Of a stretch of 64,000 nucleotides of DNA, positions 25,503 through 34,255 are shown piece by piece. Under the pieces are notes generated by a model. That model was not told where the DNA came from and ran no database searches. It saw only the letters and a list, made by a program, of their open reading frames with translations. A program made the translations under genes and the position numbers. Position 1 is the stretch's first letter. The number at the start of each line of letters is the position of its first letter. Origin of the DNA: Candidatus Leptovillus gracilis (lineage in GTDB: Bacteria > Chloroflexota > Anaerolineae > Promineifilales > Promineifilaceae); contig JADJXA010000003.1 in the NCBI GenBank assembly GCA_016716065.1, forward strand, positions 1-64,000, in the 5' to 3' direction.

Positions 25503-26090
25503 ATGATGAATGAACAGGCTTTGCTCACCCTGCGCACTGAATTTGAAAAAGAAGCTGGCCGCTCCCTGGCGCTGCCTATTGCCGGGGCAATTGTCTGGTT
25601 TATTGTTGGTATTGCCGCTCTGTTTTTGCCGGCCGATATAGCCACTTATGCTCTGCTGTTCGGCTCCGGTGCAATTTTCCCCATAGGCCTGGTGGCAGCC
25701 CGGCTCCTGGGCGAAAATCCAATGGCCAATAACAATCCACTCAGCCGCCTGATGGGGTTGTGTGTGCTGATGGTTAACCTGCTGTGGGCCTTGCACCTGA
25801 CCCTGTTGTTCAGCGGGGGCAGCTTTTTCCCGCTCAGTCTGGGAATTGGGCTGGGGCTGCATTGGGTCGTTTTTTCCTGGATTATCGGCCATCCGGTGGG
25901 CACCATTCATGCCGTGCTGCGCACGGTGCTGGCAACGGCGTTGTGGTGGCTCTTGCCGACCAATCCCATTACGGCCGTTGCTCTGGGTGTCGTGGTCGCC
26001 TACGGCTATTCAATCTACACGCTGTCCCGTCGGACGCTAAAGCTGCCAGTGACACAACCAAAAGGAACACCTGATGGAATTGCGAATTGA
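25503..26090 (+). CDS. DUF7010-like membrane protein
   Basis: A 195-residue membrane protein with a short N-terminal helix (LLTLRTEFEKEAGRSLALPI) and about six hydrophobic segments. Its features are IVWFIVGIAALFL, GENPMANNNPLSRLMGLCVL and VVFSWIIGHPVGTIHAVLRT. The layout resembles DUF7010 family proteins; function unknown. AAGGAAGG precedes the paired ATGs. Its end overlaps the start of the ABC ATPase by 17 bp, showing co-translation. Confidence 0.7.
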   Translation: MMNEQALLTLRTEFEKEAGRSLALPIAGAIVWFIVGIAALFLPADIATYALLFGSGAIFPIGLVAARLLGENPMANNNPLSRLMGLCVLMVNLLWALHLTLLFSGGSFFPLSLGIGLGLHWVVFSWIIGHPVGTIHAVLRTVLATALWWLLPTNPITAVALGVVVAYGYSIYTLSRRTLKLPVTQPKGTPDGIAN

Positions 26091-26955
26091 GAACCTGAGC
26101 AAACAGTACGGCCGTAACCTATGGGGTATACAGGATTTTAGCCTGCACTTGGGGCCAGGCGTGCTGGGGCTGCTAGGCCCTAACGGCGCGGGCAAATCCA
26201 CCCTGATGCGCATCATCGCCACCATCACTCGACCGAGCAGCGGTGCAATTTACTGGAATGGCGCTGACATTGCCGCGCAGCCAGACACCCTGCGCCGGGT
26301 GTTGGGCTACCTGCCGCAGGATTTTGGCGTCTACCCCAATCTGAACACCATGGAGTTCCTCACCTACCTGGCGGCGGTGAAAGGGCTGAACCCGAAGCAG
26401 GCGCGGCGGCGCATTGACCAGTTGATTCAACTGGTCAATTTGGCCGAAGCCGCCTACCGGCCCATCGGCGGCTTTTCCGGTGGCATGCGGCAGCGGGTGG
26501 GCATTGCCCAGGCGCTGCTCAACGACCCCCACCTGCTGATTGTGGACGAGCCAACCGTTGGCCTGGATCCAGAAGAGCGGGTGCGCTTCCGCCACCTGAT
26601 TTCCGATCTGGCGGGTGAGCGGATCGTGCTGCTCTCCACCCACATTGTCTCCGACGTGGCGGCGACGGCGACGAGCATTGCCCTGATTCACAACGGCCGT
26701 CTCCGCTGCCACGCCCGGCCCGAAGAACTGCTGCCAGCGGTAGAGGGCAAGGTATGGGGTTGGGTTGTGCCCGGTGATGAGGTAACGGCCGTCAAAGCCC
26801 GCCACCTCATCGCCAACACCACCCGCCGCGCCGATGGCGTTCTGGCCCGCATCGTCAGCGACACGCCGCCGCACCCGACGGCCGTACCGCTCCCGGTTAC
26901 GCTGGAAGACGCCTACCTCTATCTGATCGCCGACCAGCCGGGAGGCAGCGCATGA
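26074..26955 (+). CDS. ABC transporter ATP-binding protein
   Basis: A 293-residue ABC-2 type exporter ATPase. Walker A GPNGAGKST at 35-43, Q loop YLPQDFGVYPNL, signature FSGGMRQRVGIAQAL, Walker B LLIVDEPTVGLD and the switch His in LLSTHIVSDV are all present. A C-terminal extension of about 80 residues follows. It overlaps the permease start by four bases (ATGA). It exports an unknown substrate, possibly a peptide or lipid; the surrounding CPBP and M50-like genes suggest an envelope or antibiotic-peptide response. Confidence 0.92.
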   Translation: MELRIENLSKQYGRNLWGIQDFSLHLGPGVLGLLGPNGAGKSTLMRIIATITRPSSGAIYWNGADIAAQPDTLRRVLGYLPQDFGVYPNLNTMEFLTYLAAVKGLNPKQARRRIDQLIQLVNLAEAAYRPIGGFSGGMRQRVGIAQALLNDPHLLIVDEPTVGLDPEERVRFRHLISDLAGERIVLLSTHIVSDVAATATSIALIHNGRLRCHARPEELLPAVEGKVWGWVVPGDEVTAVKARHLIANTTRRADGVLARIVSDTPPHPTAVPLPVTLEDAYLYLIADQPGGSA

Positions 26956-28506
26956 ATGCCATCACCCACCTGACCCTGGCTGACTTCCGCGAGCGAGTGC
27001 GCCGCTTTAGCTTCCTGATCGTCATCGCCCTGGCCGCCTTTTTGGGCTACCAGGTGATTGGCGGGCTGTTTGAGCTGCGCCTGGGCAGCTATCGCGGCCT
27101 GCTCAACGCCGCCTGGATCGGCACGCTGATGGGTCTCACCCTTGCTTTTTTTCTGTCGCTGGTTGGCTTTTACCTGGTGCGCGGCAACATCGAACAAGAC
27201 CGGCAGACGGGTGTTGGCCAGATTTTGACGGCTACGCCCCTGAGCAAACTGGCCTATGTCCTGGGCAAATTTGGCAGCAACACGGCCGTTCTGCTCGTTA
27301 TCGTGGGTGTGCTGGGCCTGGCGTCCCTGGCCATGCTGCTGATTCACGGCGAGGACAAGACACTCGACTTGGCTCAACTGCTGCTGCCGCTGTTGGTTTT
27401 TGCCGGGCCAGTGGCGCTGCTGGTGGCGGCAACGGCCGTTTTTTGAATGCACCCCCGTTTTGCGCCAACCCGCTGGGAATGTCATCTTTTTCTTCCTCTG
27501 GCTCTTCATGGTACCGGCCATTGGCGGCGATTTGCTGGCCTTCTCCGTTGTGGAAGAGGGGATGACCGTCGCTCTCCGGGCGCAGGGCGCCGACTACCAG
27601 GGCGGCATCGTCCTGGGCGCGACCGAGGCAGCCGAAATGCAGACCTTTTTCTGGACCGGTTTCGACTGGACGGCCGTCGCCGCCACACGTCTGCCTTACC
27701 TGGCGGCAGCGCTGCTGCTGGTGGGGCTGGCCTCTGTGCCGTTTGAGCGTTTCGATCCGGCCCGCGCCCGCGCCCGGTCACCACTTATTTCCCGCTTTGT
27801 CCGTGAGCGACTCAGCCAGATATGGCAGCCAGGTGATAGGGGGGAAACGGCCGTTATGTCCCCGGTTACGCCCGACCAACTCACCCCCGTTACTGCGGCC
27901 GCTGCCCCACTGCGCCTGTTCACGGCGCTTGTCACCGCCGAACTTAAGTTATTGCTCAAAGGCCGCGCCTTTTTCTGGTATGCCGGGGCTGTGGGGCTGA
28001 TCCTGGCTTGCCTGCTGGCCCCCTTGGAGACGACGCAGCGCTGGCTGCTGCCGCTGGCCTGGCTCTGGCCGCTGCTGCTCTGGTCGGAAATGGGGGTGCG
28101 CGAAAGGCGTTACCGGGTGGATCAGCTGCTTTTCAGCGCCCCTGCGCCGCTGTGGCGGCAGTTACCGGCGGCCTGGGCGGCCGGGGTGGTTATGGCCGTC
28201 GTTCTGGGCAGCGGCGCGCTCCTCCGCTTTCTGGCCGTACCGGAACTGCTGATCGGCTTTGTGGCCGGGGCGCTGTTTATCCCGTCGCTGGCGCTGTTTT
28301 TGGGGGTGATGGGGGGGACGGAACGGCCGTTGCAAATTGTACTGCTTGTTTTTTGGTATCTCGGCCCGCTGAACGGACTGGCCTTCTTTGACATTACCGG
28401 CGCGACCCACGCGGCGCTGGCCCAGGGTGTGCCCTGGCTCTACCTGGCCCTCACCCCCATCCTGTTCGGCCTGAGCTTGCTCATCCGGTGGCGGCAGATG
28501 TCTTGA
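26952..28506 (+). CDS. ABC-2 permease, split by a frameshift
   Basis: Partner permease of the upstream ATPase, about 515 residues if whole. The first frame (26952-27446) gives a helix, a soluble loop with NIEQDRQTGVGQILTATPLS (typical of ABC-2 exporters) and FAGPVALLVAATAV. The second frame (to 28506) resumes with FFECTPVLRQPAGNVIFFFL and carries seven more hydrophobic segments. The shift lies in the T6 run at 27434-27439; five Ts would restore a single frame. A sequencing error or a recent mutation are both possible. Confidence 0.75.
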
Positions 28507-28533
28507 CGGAAAAACAACCCTTCGGGTCTTTAG

Positions 28534-28665
28534 TAGAGTTGTTCCTTTATAAAATTTCGCTCTTGTCATTCCCGCGCAGGCGGGAATCCACTCTTGTAGT
28601 GAAGATGGATGCCTGCCTTCGCAGGCATGACAATCATGGGTATTTATTAAATAGGAACAACTCTA
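28534..28665. repeat. MITE-like element with terminal inverted repeats
   Basis: About 130 bp bounded by TAGAGTTGTTCCT and AGGAACAACTCTA, a 13-bp perfect inverted pair. Inside are the common hairpins CATTCCCGCGCAGGCGGGAA and GATGCCTGCCTTCGCAGGCA. It codes for nothing and looks like a small non-autonomous element inserted in the gap after the permease. Confidence 0.65.
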
Positions 28666-28698
28666 GTAAACATCTAAATCAAATGTGAGGTGAACGAC

Positions 28699-29316
28699 AT
28701 GTTGTTTGAACAAATTTTGGCAAAACTGAATTACCGGCAGACGGAACCGCTGCAATTTCTTAACAAGCGGCTGGCGGGTCTGTGGCTGATCTGGATTGGC
28801 CTGGTCATCATCGTGGGTACGCTGTTGGGAGGCGAATATGGCATCCAGCCCGTTATTTTTGTGGTTGGTTATGCAGCGGGGATGGCGATCATTTTCAATT
28901 CCAAAGCTCTGGCGCAACGGTATTCGCTGGGGCCAGCGTCTCCCTTCCAGGAAAAGGTCTCCAACTTTGCGATTGTGCTGATGTTTGTATTGATGGGGCT
29001 GTTTTCCGGACGCTCCTTCGCTACCCTCGATTTTCGGATGATCTGGCTGGGCGCGCTGTTGGCCACAGCCGTCCACTTTATCCCGTTCGCCCTGGTTCAT
29101 GGCCCGGCGATGGTGGTGATGGCGGTGCCGCTGGCGGTAACGGCCGTTACCGGTATCCTGCTGCCTGAAATCCCATTTCTGTACCTGGGGCTGGTGGATG
29201 GGGGTATTAAGCTGCTCTTTGGCCTGGCTTTGTTCGGTCGGTCCCAGGAGAAAGCGGCCGAGTCTGCTGGCCTTCTGCCTGCTTCAACGACATCGCTAAC
29301 GCGCTCGACGGAGTGA
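28699..29316 (+). CDS. Membrane protein of unknown function
   Basis: About 205 residues with six hydrophobic segments. FLNKRLAGLWLIWIGLVIIV lies near the start, followed by IQPVIFVVGYAAGMAIIF and LGALLATAVHFIPFALVHGP, with a polar Ser/Thr tail. It may belong to the DUF6609 type; I am not certain. ATG 28699 has GAGG eight bases upstream; a GTG nine bases earlier is possible. It is the last gene of the regulator-membrane cluster, separated from the permease by the MITE-like element. Confidence 0.7.
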   Translation: MLFEQILAKLNYRQTEPLQFLNKRLAGLWLIWIGLVIIVGTLLGGEYGIQPVIFVVGYAAGMAIIFNSKALAQRYSLGPASPFQEKVSNFAIVLMFVLMGLFSGRSFATLDFRMIWLGALLATAVHFIPFALVHGPAMVVMAVPLAVTAVTGILLPEIPFLYLGLVDGGIKLLFGLALFGRSQEKAAESAGLLPASTTSLTRSTE

Positions 29317-29331
29317 GGGACGGCTGCCCTA

Positions 29332-29446
29332 TCATTCCATCGGGATTTCTGTCACATGAGCCAGTCCGTTCAGTGTCAATACAAAGTCATTCAAGATGTC
29401 GCGCCCAACAATGCCTTCTGATACATTTTCCTGGGCAATGACTGGT
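29332..29446 (-). pseudogene. Retropepsin-like aspartyl protease, C-terminal scrap
   Basis: The minus strand reads PIPVIAQENVSEGIVGRDIL then NDFVLTLNGLAHVTEIPME and a stop. G-R-D-I-L followed by a short hydrophobic end is the C-terminal signature of bacterial gag-polyprotein-type aspartyl proteases. The catalytic DTG part is missing, cut off at the hairpin at 29447. Confidence 0.5.
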
Positions 29447-29494
29447 ATTGGACTTTTGACACTTTTATGTCAATAAAATTGTCAAAAGTCCAAT
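29447..29494. repeat. 15-bp inverted repeat at a deletion scar
   Basis: ATTGGACTTTTGACA and TGTCAAAAGTCCAAT pair perfectly around an 18-base AT-rich loop. Gene fragments on both sides lose their 5' ends exactly here, on opposite strands. Confidence 0.75.
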
Positions 29495-29497
29495 GTC

Positions 29498-29974
29498 CTG
29501 CCGGTGGTCATTCCCCTGAGCAGCCCGCAAGACGAGGTGACGCGGATAATTAATGAAATCCGCCAACTGGCGCAGGGTGACGTGCCCTGGCGGGATATTT
29601 TGCTCATCCATGCCAGCCGCGAGGAAATTGGGCCGATTTTGGCGCGGGTGAACAGGGCGTTTGGGGCGGGAACGGCCAGCACTGAGCGCCTCGAAGTGAC
29701 CGTTGACCCCGGCCAGACCGATCCTAAAAACCAGATTCGCGTCTGCTCCCTCGATGCTGCCACCGGCCTGGAAAGCCCCATCGTCTTCCTGATGGGGGCG
29801 CACGAACTGTATGAACAGGAACAGAGCATTCGTCTTGCGGACGAGGAGCGGGCGGAACTGATCCGCGACAATACGCGCAAGCTGTATATGGCGATTACCC
29901 GCGCCGGGCAGCGGCTGGTGATCACCTATGTCGGGCCGCTGCCAGAGATGTTGACGCAGCCAGCCAGCCGTTGA
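29498..29974 (+). pseudogene. UvrD-like helicase, C-terminal fragment
   Basis: Only the last 155 or so residues of an SF1A helicase remain. LPVVIPLSSPQDEVTRIINE begins the fragment, DILLIHASREEIGPIL follows, and the UvrD_C_2-type end has GLESPIVFLMGAHELYEQEQ and motif VI as LYMAITRAGQRLVITYVG. The ATPase half with Walker A and B is absent. The upstream boundary is the inverted repeat at 29447-29494. No start codon with a ribosome site is present, so it is unlikely to be made. Confidence 0.7.
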
Positions 29975-30087
29975 ACGCGCCATCTGCTACCGGAACGACA
30001 GTGTGGATTCGGGCGCTGGCGTTGGGGTAGGGGAGAAACGGCCGTTCCCTCTGGCAGCATCACCCATTTTCCGCTACAGTTCCCGGC

Positions 30088-32196
30088 ATGGAACTTCTCT
30101 TCATTGATGGACTGCCGCCCACCGTTGGCAAAGGCGGCATCGTGCGGCTGCTCATCGAAGTGGGCCGGCTGAACGAAAACCACATCGGCAAAATCACCCT
30201 TAGTGGTGGCCTGGCAACCATCGAAATCGCCGACGGCCGTGCGTCACGTCTGGCCCACCTGTTAGACGGCCGTTCCCTCGAAACGCGCCACATTCGCGCC
30301 TGGCAGCAAGTGGATGGACAAAGCCAGCCCCACTTCGCCCAACTGCGCCACTGGCTGGCGCTGGAAGCCGACGCGGAACAGCAGCAGCTCCAGACAGACC
30401 CCCAGACCCAGGCCGAACACACCCTCACCCGGCTGGTCATCCGCAGCGAGGATGTGGGGTTGGGTGGGCGCATCCTGCTGCAATTGTCGCCGCGCAACGA
30501 ACAGGCGCGGCTGCCTTTCAGCCGCCTGTCCACCGGCTCGCCCATCATGCTCAGCGAGGAAGGGGAGAGCCAGCCCCAATCGTGGCGCGGCGTTGTCAGC
30601 CGACTGAGCGGCAAAAACTGCGAAATCGCCCTCAACCAGTCGCCGGAATCGGCGGCCAAATCGTTTCGCATCGCCCTGGCGAACGATGAGATTGCTCGGC
30701 AGCGGATGGAGCGCGCCCTGACGCGGGTGGAGACGGCGCGGGGGAACCGCACGGCCGTTCTGCGCGACATCCTGTTGGGCGAGCAACCGGCCACCTTCGC
30801 CAACGGCCGTATCCCCGCCAACACCGCCGCCTATACCGGCCATCTTAACCCTTCCCAACAGGCCGCCGTGCGCCATGCGCTGGCCGCCGAGGACATCGCC
30901 ATCATTCACGGGCCGCCGGGCACGGGCAAAACAACCACGGTGGCGGCGCTGATTCATACGGTCGTTGCTCGCGGCGACCGCGTGCTGGCCTGCGCCCCCA
31001 GCAATCTGGCCGTTGACAATCTGGCCGAACAGTTGGCCGCCGCCGGTGTGTCGCTGGCGCGATTGGGCCATCCGGCGCGCATCTTGCCTGAACTGCAAGC
31101 GCACACCCTGGACGCGCTGGTCGAGCGGCAAGAGAGCTACCGCCAGGCGCAAAAACTGCGCCGTCAGGCGTTTGGCCTGCGCGACCAGGCGGGCAAATTC
31201 CGCCGCGCCCGACCCGCGCCCGGCGAAAAGCAAGCCTTGCGCGAGGAGGCCGCGCAGATGCTCGACGAAGCGCGCCAGCTTGAAGCCCACGCCATCGAGC
31301 AGGCGCTGGACGGCGCGGCGGTGATTTTGTCCACGCTCACCGGCATAGACAGCGCCATTTTAGGCCAACGGCAGTTCGACCTGTGCGTCATTGACGAAGC
31401 GGGGCAAAGCACGGAACCGGCGGCCTGGATTCCGGTCACGCGCAGCGACCGGCTGGTGCTGGCCGGCGATCATCAACAACTGCCGCCGACGATTGTCTCG
31501 CGGCCAGCCCAAGAGCAGGGTTTTGGCGTCAGCCTGCTGGAGCGACTTATGCGGCAGGGTGGCGCACACCTGGCCCGCCGCCTGGACGTGCAGTACCGCA
31601 TGAACCAGCAGATCATGGCTTTCAGTTCGGCGGTGTTTTACGATGGCGCTTTGCAAGCGGACGTTTCGGTGCAAGATCATCTGCTGTGTGATTTGCCGGG
31701 GGTGGAGCGCAATGAGTTGACGGCAACGGCCGTGACCTTCATAGACACCGCCGGCGCCGGCTACGACGACAGCCAGCCCGCCGACAGCGACAGCCGCCAC
31801 AACCCGGAAGAGGCGGCGTTGGCGGCCAAAAAGGTGCGCCAGCTTTTGGCGGCCAACGTTCCCGCCGCCAGCATCGCCATCATCACCCCTTATTCGGCGC
31901 AGGTGCAGCGTTTGCGCGAACTGCTGCCCGACAGCATTCGTGTTGGCACGGTAGATGGCTTTCAGGGGCGCGAGATGGAGGCGATTATCATCTCGTTGGT
32001 GCGGTCGAATCGGGCAGGGCAGGTGGGCTTTCTGGCCGAGACGCGGCGCATGAATGTGGCGCTCACCCGCGCCCGGCGCAAGCTGATCGTTGTTGGCGAC
32101 AGCGCGACGATTGGTGGGGATTTGTTTTACGGCCGTTTGCTGGACTATTTTGACGCCATCGGCGCGTATCGCTCGGTCTGGGAAGAGCTGGCCTGA
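30088..32196 (+). CDS. SF1B helicase with DbpA-like RNA-binding N-terminus
   Basis: A 702-residue Upf1/IGHMBP2-like helicase. The first 75 residues (IVRLLIEVGRLNENHIGKIT then TIEIADGRASRLAHLLDGRS) resemble the DbpA RNA-binding domain normally found at the end of DEAD-box proteins. The helicase core has Walker A GPPGTGKTT (275-283), Walker B FDLCVIDEAGQ (near 430), motif III LVLAGDHQQLPP, motif IV LDVQYRMNQQIM, motif V VGTVDGFQGREMEAIIIS and motif VI MNVALTRARRKLIVVGD. The core is complete. It probably unwinds RNA or DNA-RNA duplexes. The start has no clear ribosome site. It is monocistronic. Confidence 0.88.
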   Translation: MELLFIDGLPPTVGKGGIVRLLIEVGRLNENHIGKITLSGGLATIEIADGRASRLAHLLDGRSLETRHIRAWQQVDGQSQPHFAQLRHWLALEADAEQQQLQTDPQTQAEHTLTRLVIRSEDVGLGGRILLQLSPRNEQARLPFSRLSTGSPIMLSEEGESQPQSWRGVVSRLSGKNCEIALNQSPESAAKSFRIALANDEIARQRMERALTRVETARGNRTAVLRDILLGEQPATFANGRIPANTAAYTGHLNPSQQAAVRHALAAEDIAIIHGPPGTGKTTTVAALIHTVVARGDRVLACAPSNLAVDNLAEQLAAAGVSLARLGHPARILPELQAHTLDALVERQESYRQAQKLRRQAFGLRDQAGKFRRARPAPGEKQALREEAAQMLDEARQLEAHAIEQALDGAAVILSTLTGIDSAILGQRQFDLCVIDEAGQSTEPAAWIPVTRSDRLVLAGDHQQLPPTIVSRPAQEQGFGVSLLERLMRQGGAHLARRLDVQYRMNQQIMAFSSAVFYDGALQADVSVQDHLLCDLPGVERNELTATAVTFIDTAGAGYDDSQPADSDSRHNPEEAALAAKKVRQLLAANVPAASIAIITPYSAQVQRLRELLPDSIRVGTVDGFQGREMEAIIISLVRSNRAGQVGFLAETRRMNVALTRARRKLIVVGDSATIGGDLFYGRLLDYFDAIGAYRSVWEELA

Positions 32197-32428
32197 GAGT
32201 GGGTATCACGTGGCGCCCGCAGACAGATCCTTTCCTCGACTACTCTGACTTCACCACCGACTGCGGCGTCTCCTTTTTCCTGAATTTGACCGAAGCGGGC
32301 AATTACACCCGCCTGGCGTCAAGGCACGAAACAATCTCCAGAGACAACCGCCCAACGTCAAATGGTGGTAAACTGGCCGGAAAGAAACGATGAAGGGCCA
32401 TCGTCCCCCATTGCTTGAGGAGGCAGTT

Positions 32429-33193
32429 ATGTACCAGACAGATATGTACGAAGGCATGCTCGCCGAAACCGTCATGATTCCCGGAATGAACGGGGACCTT
32501 ATCAACGCCTATTTTGCCCGGCCTTTAGGCCCCGGCCCCTTTCCGGGCATGGTTGTTATCCACCATATGCCCGGCTGGGACGAGTGGTATCGGGAAGCCA
32601 CCCGCAAATTTGCCCACCACGGCTACGCCGCTCTTTCACCCAATCTATATTTCCGTGCCGGGCACGGCACGCCGGAAGACGTCGCCGTCAAAGTGCGCGC
32701 CGAAGGCGGCGTGGCCGACGATCAGGCGGTGGGCGATATGGCCGGCGCACTGGCCTATTTACAATCCCTGCCTTACCTGAACGGCAAAATCGGCGTGTTT
32801 GGCACCTGTTCCGGCGGTCGCCACGCATACCTGGCCGCCTGCCGCATTCCCGGTTTTACGGCCGTGGTGGACTGTTGGGGTGGGCATGTGGTCATGGCCC
32901 CGAAAGATCTGTCGCCCAAACGCCCTGTTGCCCCTCTCGATTACACCGCCGACTTGCCCTGCCCGCTGCTGGGCCTCTTTGGCGCTGAAGATCACAATCC
33001 CACACCTGAGCAAGTGGCCCTCCACGAACAGGAACTGCAAAAACATGGCAAGCCATACGAGTTTCACATGTACCCCAACGCCGGGCATGGCTTTTTCTAC
33101 TACCACCGGCCCAATTACCGGCAGGAACAGGCGGTTGATGGCTGGCAAAAGATTTTTGCCTTTCTGGAAAAACATCTGGGTGCGCCGGCTTGA
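32429..33193 (+). CDS. Dienelactone hydrolase family protein
   Basis: An alpha/beta hydrolase of 254 residues. Start at ATG 32429 (MYQTDMYEGM) because GAGGAGG lies just upstream. The nucleophile elbow is GTCSGG with Cys, as in dienelactone hydrolases; the acid lies in LFGAEDHNPTPE and the His in NAGHGFFYY. It likely cleaves a small lactone or ester; the natural substrate is unknown. The downstream DUF6295-like gene is 84 bases away on the same strand. Confidence 0.88.
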   Translation: MYQTDMYEGMLAETVMIPGMNGDLINAYFARPLGPGPFPGMVVIHHMPGWDEWYREATRKFAHHGYAALSPNLYFRAGHGTPEDVAVKVRAEGGVADDQAVGDMAGALAYLQSLPYLNGKIGVFGTCSGGRHAYLAACRIPGFTAVVDCWGGHVVMAPKDLSPKRPVAPLDYTADLPCPLLGLFGAEDHNPTPEQVALHEQELQKHGKPYEFHMYPNAGHGFFYYHRPNYRQEQAVDGWQKIFAFLEKHLGAPA

Positions 33194-33276
33194 GCAAAAC
33201 CTGGGGAAGGGGGCCATTTCCGGGACAAAACCTTTCGGCGGATTGCCTAATCCCAGGACCAAACAGGAGTGTGATG

Positions 33277-33561
33277 ATGTGTACGATGATTGTGCAGCAA
33301 GCGACCATTGACGGCAGCGGTAAGGGGGCAGGGGGCTGGTTCCCGCTTCGGCAGGCGAACGTTTCCTATGATCATCCCTTTCACGTGCCGCTGGAACATG
33401 CTCTGAACATTGATTTTGTCAACGAAGGGCAGGGTTTGGGCGCCCGGGTCTCAGTGGAACTGAGTGCCGCCGCAGCCCGGTCGCTGGCCGAGACAATTCT
33501 TGCCGTTCTGGCGCAGGCTGAAGCTGGCGGCCATCTGGATGAGGTAGCGGTGGCGTTGTAA
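33277..33561 (+). CDS. DUF6295-like small protein
   Basis: A 94-residue protein starting MCTMIVQQATIDGSGKGAGG at ATG 33277 (a second ATG sits directly before it), with AGGAG upstream. WFPLRQANVSYDHPFHVPLE and ALNIDFVNEGQGLGARVSVE follow, a well conserved pattern of short actinobacterial and Chloroflexota proteins annotated DUF6295. Function unknown. The C-terminal helix (AAAARSLAETILAVLAQAE) is amphipathic. Confidence 0.75.
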   Translation: MCTMIVQQATIDGSGKGAGGWFPLRQANVSYDHPFHVPLEHALNIDFVNEGQGLGARVSVELSAAAARSLAETILAVLAQAEAGGHLDEVAVAL

Positions 33562-33573
33562 CGGTACATGACC

Positions 33574-33685
33574 ATGCCTAGACAAAATCGCGTGACGCCT
33601 TTTGGCACGATGATTGCCACATCGGAACGGGGCTTGTTCATGGGTAACCGGGGCATCTTGCACAATGAGCGGAAGGAAATTGTGA
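33574..33685 (+). pseudogene. Truncated conserved gene (first 37 codons)
   Basis: MPRQNRVTPFGTMIATSERG then LFMGNRGILHNERKEIV is the start of a widespread family of about 180 residues that opens MPxQNRVTPFGEI...GLFMGNRG. After about codon 37 the similarity ends abruptly and the frame becomes antisense to another remnant. The rest of the gene is missing. Confidence 0.55.
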
Positions 33686-34254
33686 CGCCCTATCAGTCCA
33701 ATCGCCCGCAGGGCCAGGATCGTCTGGTGTGCCAACGAATCACTGACGGGCAGCTCCTTATCTCTCGCCAGCCAAACGGCCGTATCCGACCCACCATCCT
33801 CCTTCCTATACACACTGGCCAATGCACCCAGCAAAATCGCGCCACGCTGTTGTGGAGGAAAATGGGCCAGATAATCTTCAGCCGAAACCTTTGCCCGCTC
33901 CAACACGTTGGCATATTGGCCCTAACCCAACCGTAAGGCAGCCACGTACGCTTTATTCAAGCCCGCACCCAACTGCACTGCCTCCGAATCGGCCAGCGCC
34001 GCATCCAGCACTACCTGCGGCGGCCGTGCCTGACTAACAAGTTAATCTCGCTTTGCCTGCATCGCCTGGATGTGGGCCTTCACGCCAGCTTCCAACCGAT
34101 CCAACCAGTGCAGTTTACCCCCGGCCATACCGCTGGCGCGAGGCAGGGGAGGGCGTTTTTCCTTATCCGACCAGTCAATACTCAGCCTTTTATGCAAGAT
34201 AGCCGGAATAGGCGTGCGGCTTTCCAAAATCCCACGCGAGTTCTCCGACAGACT
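33686..34254 (-). pseudogene. Decayed gene with two in-frame stops, family unknown
   Basis: One minus-strand frame from about 34254 reads ESRTPIPAILHKRLSIDWSD then GGKLHWLDRLEAGVKAHIQA, a TAA at 34042, RPPQVVLDAALADSEAVQLG, a TAG near 33937, and finally VSAEDYLAHFPPQQRGAILL and VWLARDKELPVSDSLAHQTI. Composition and helix pattern are protein-like throughout, so the stops are nonsense mutations. Its 3' end is lost where it meets the truncated gene at 33574. I do not recognise the family. Confidence 0.5.
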
Positions 34255-34255
34255 G

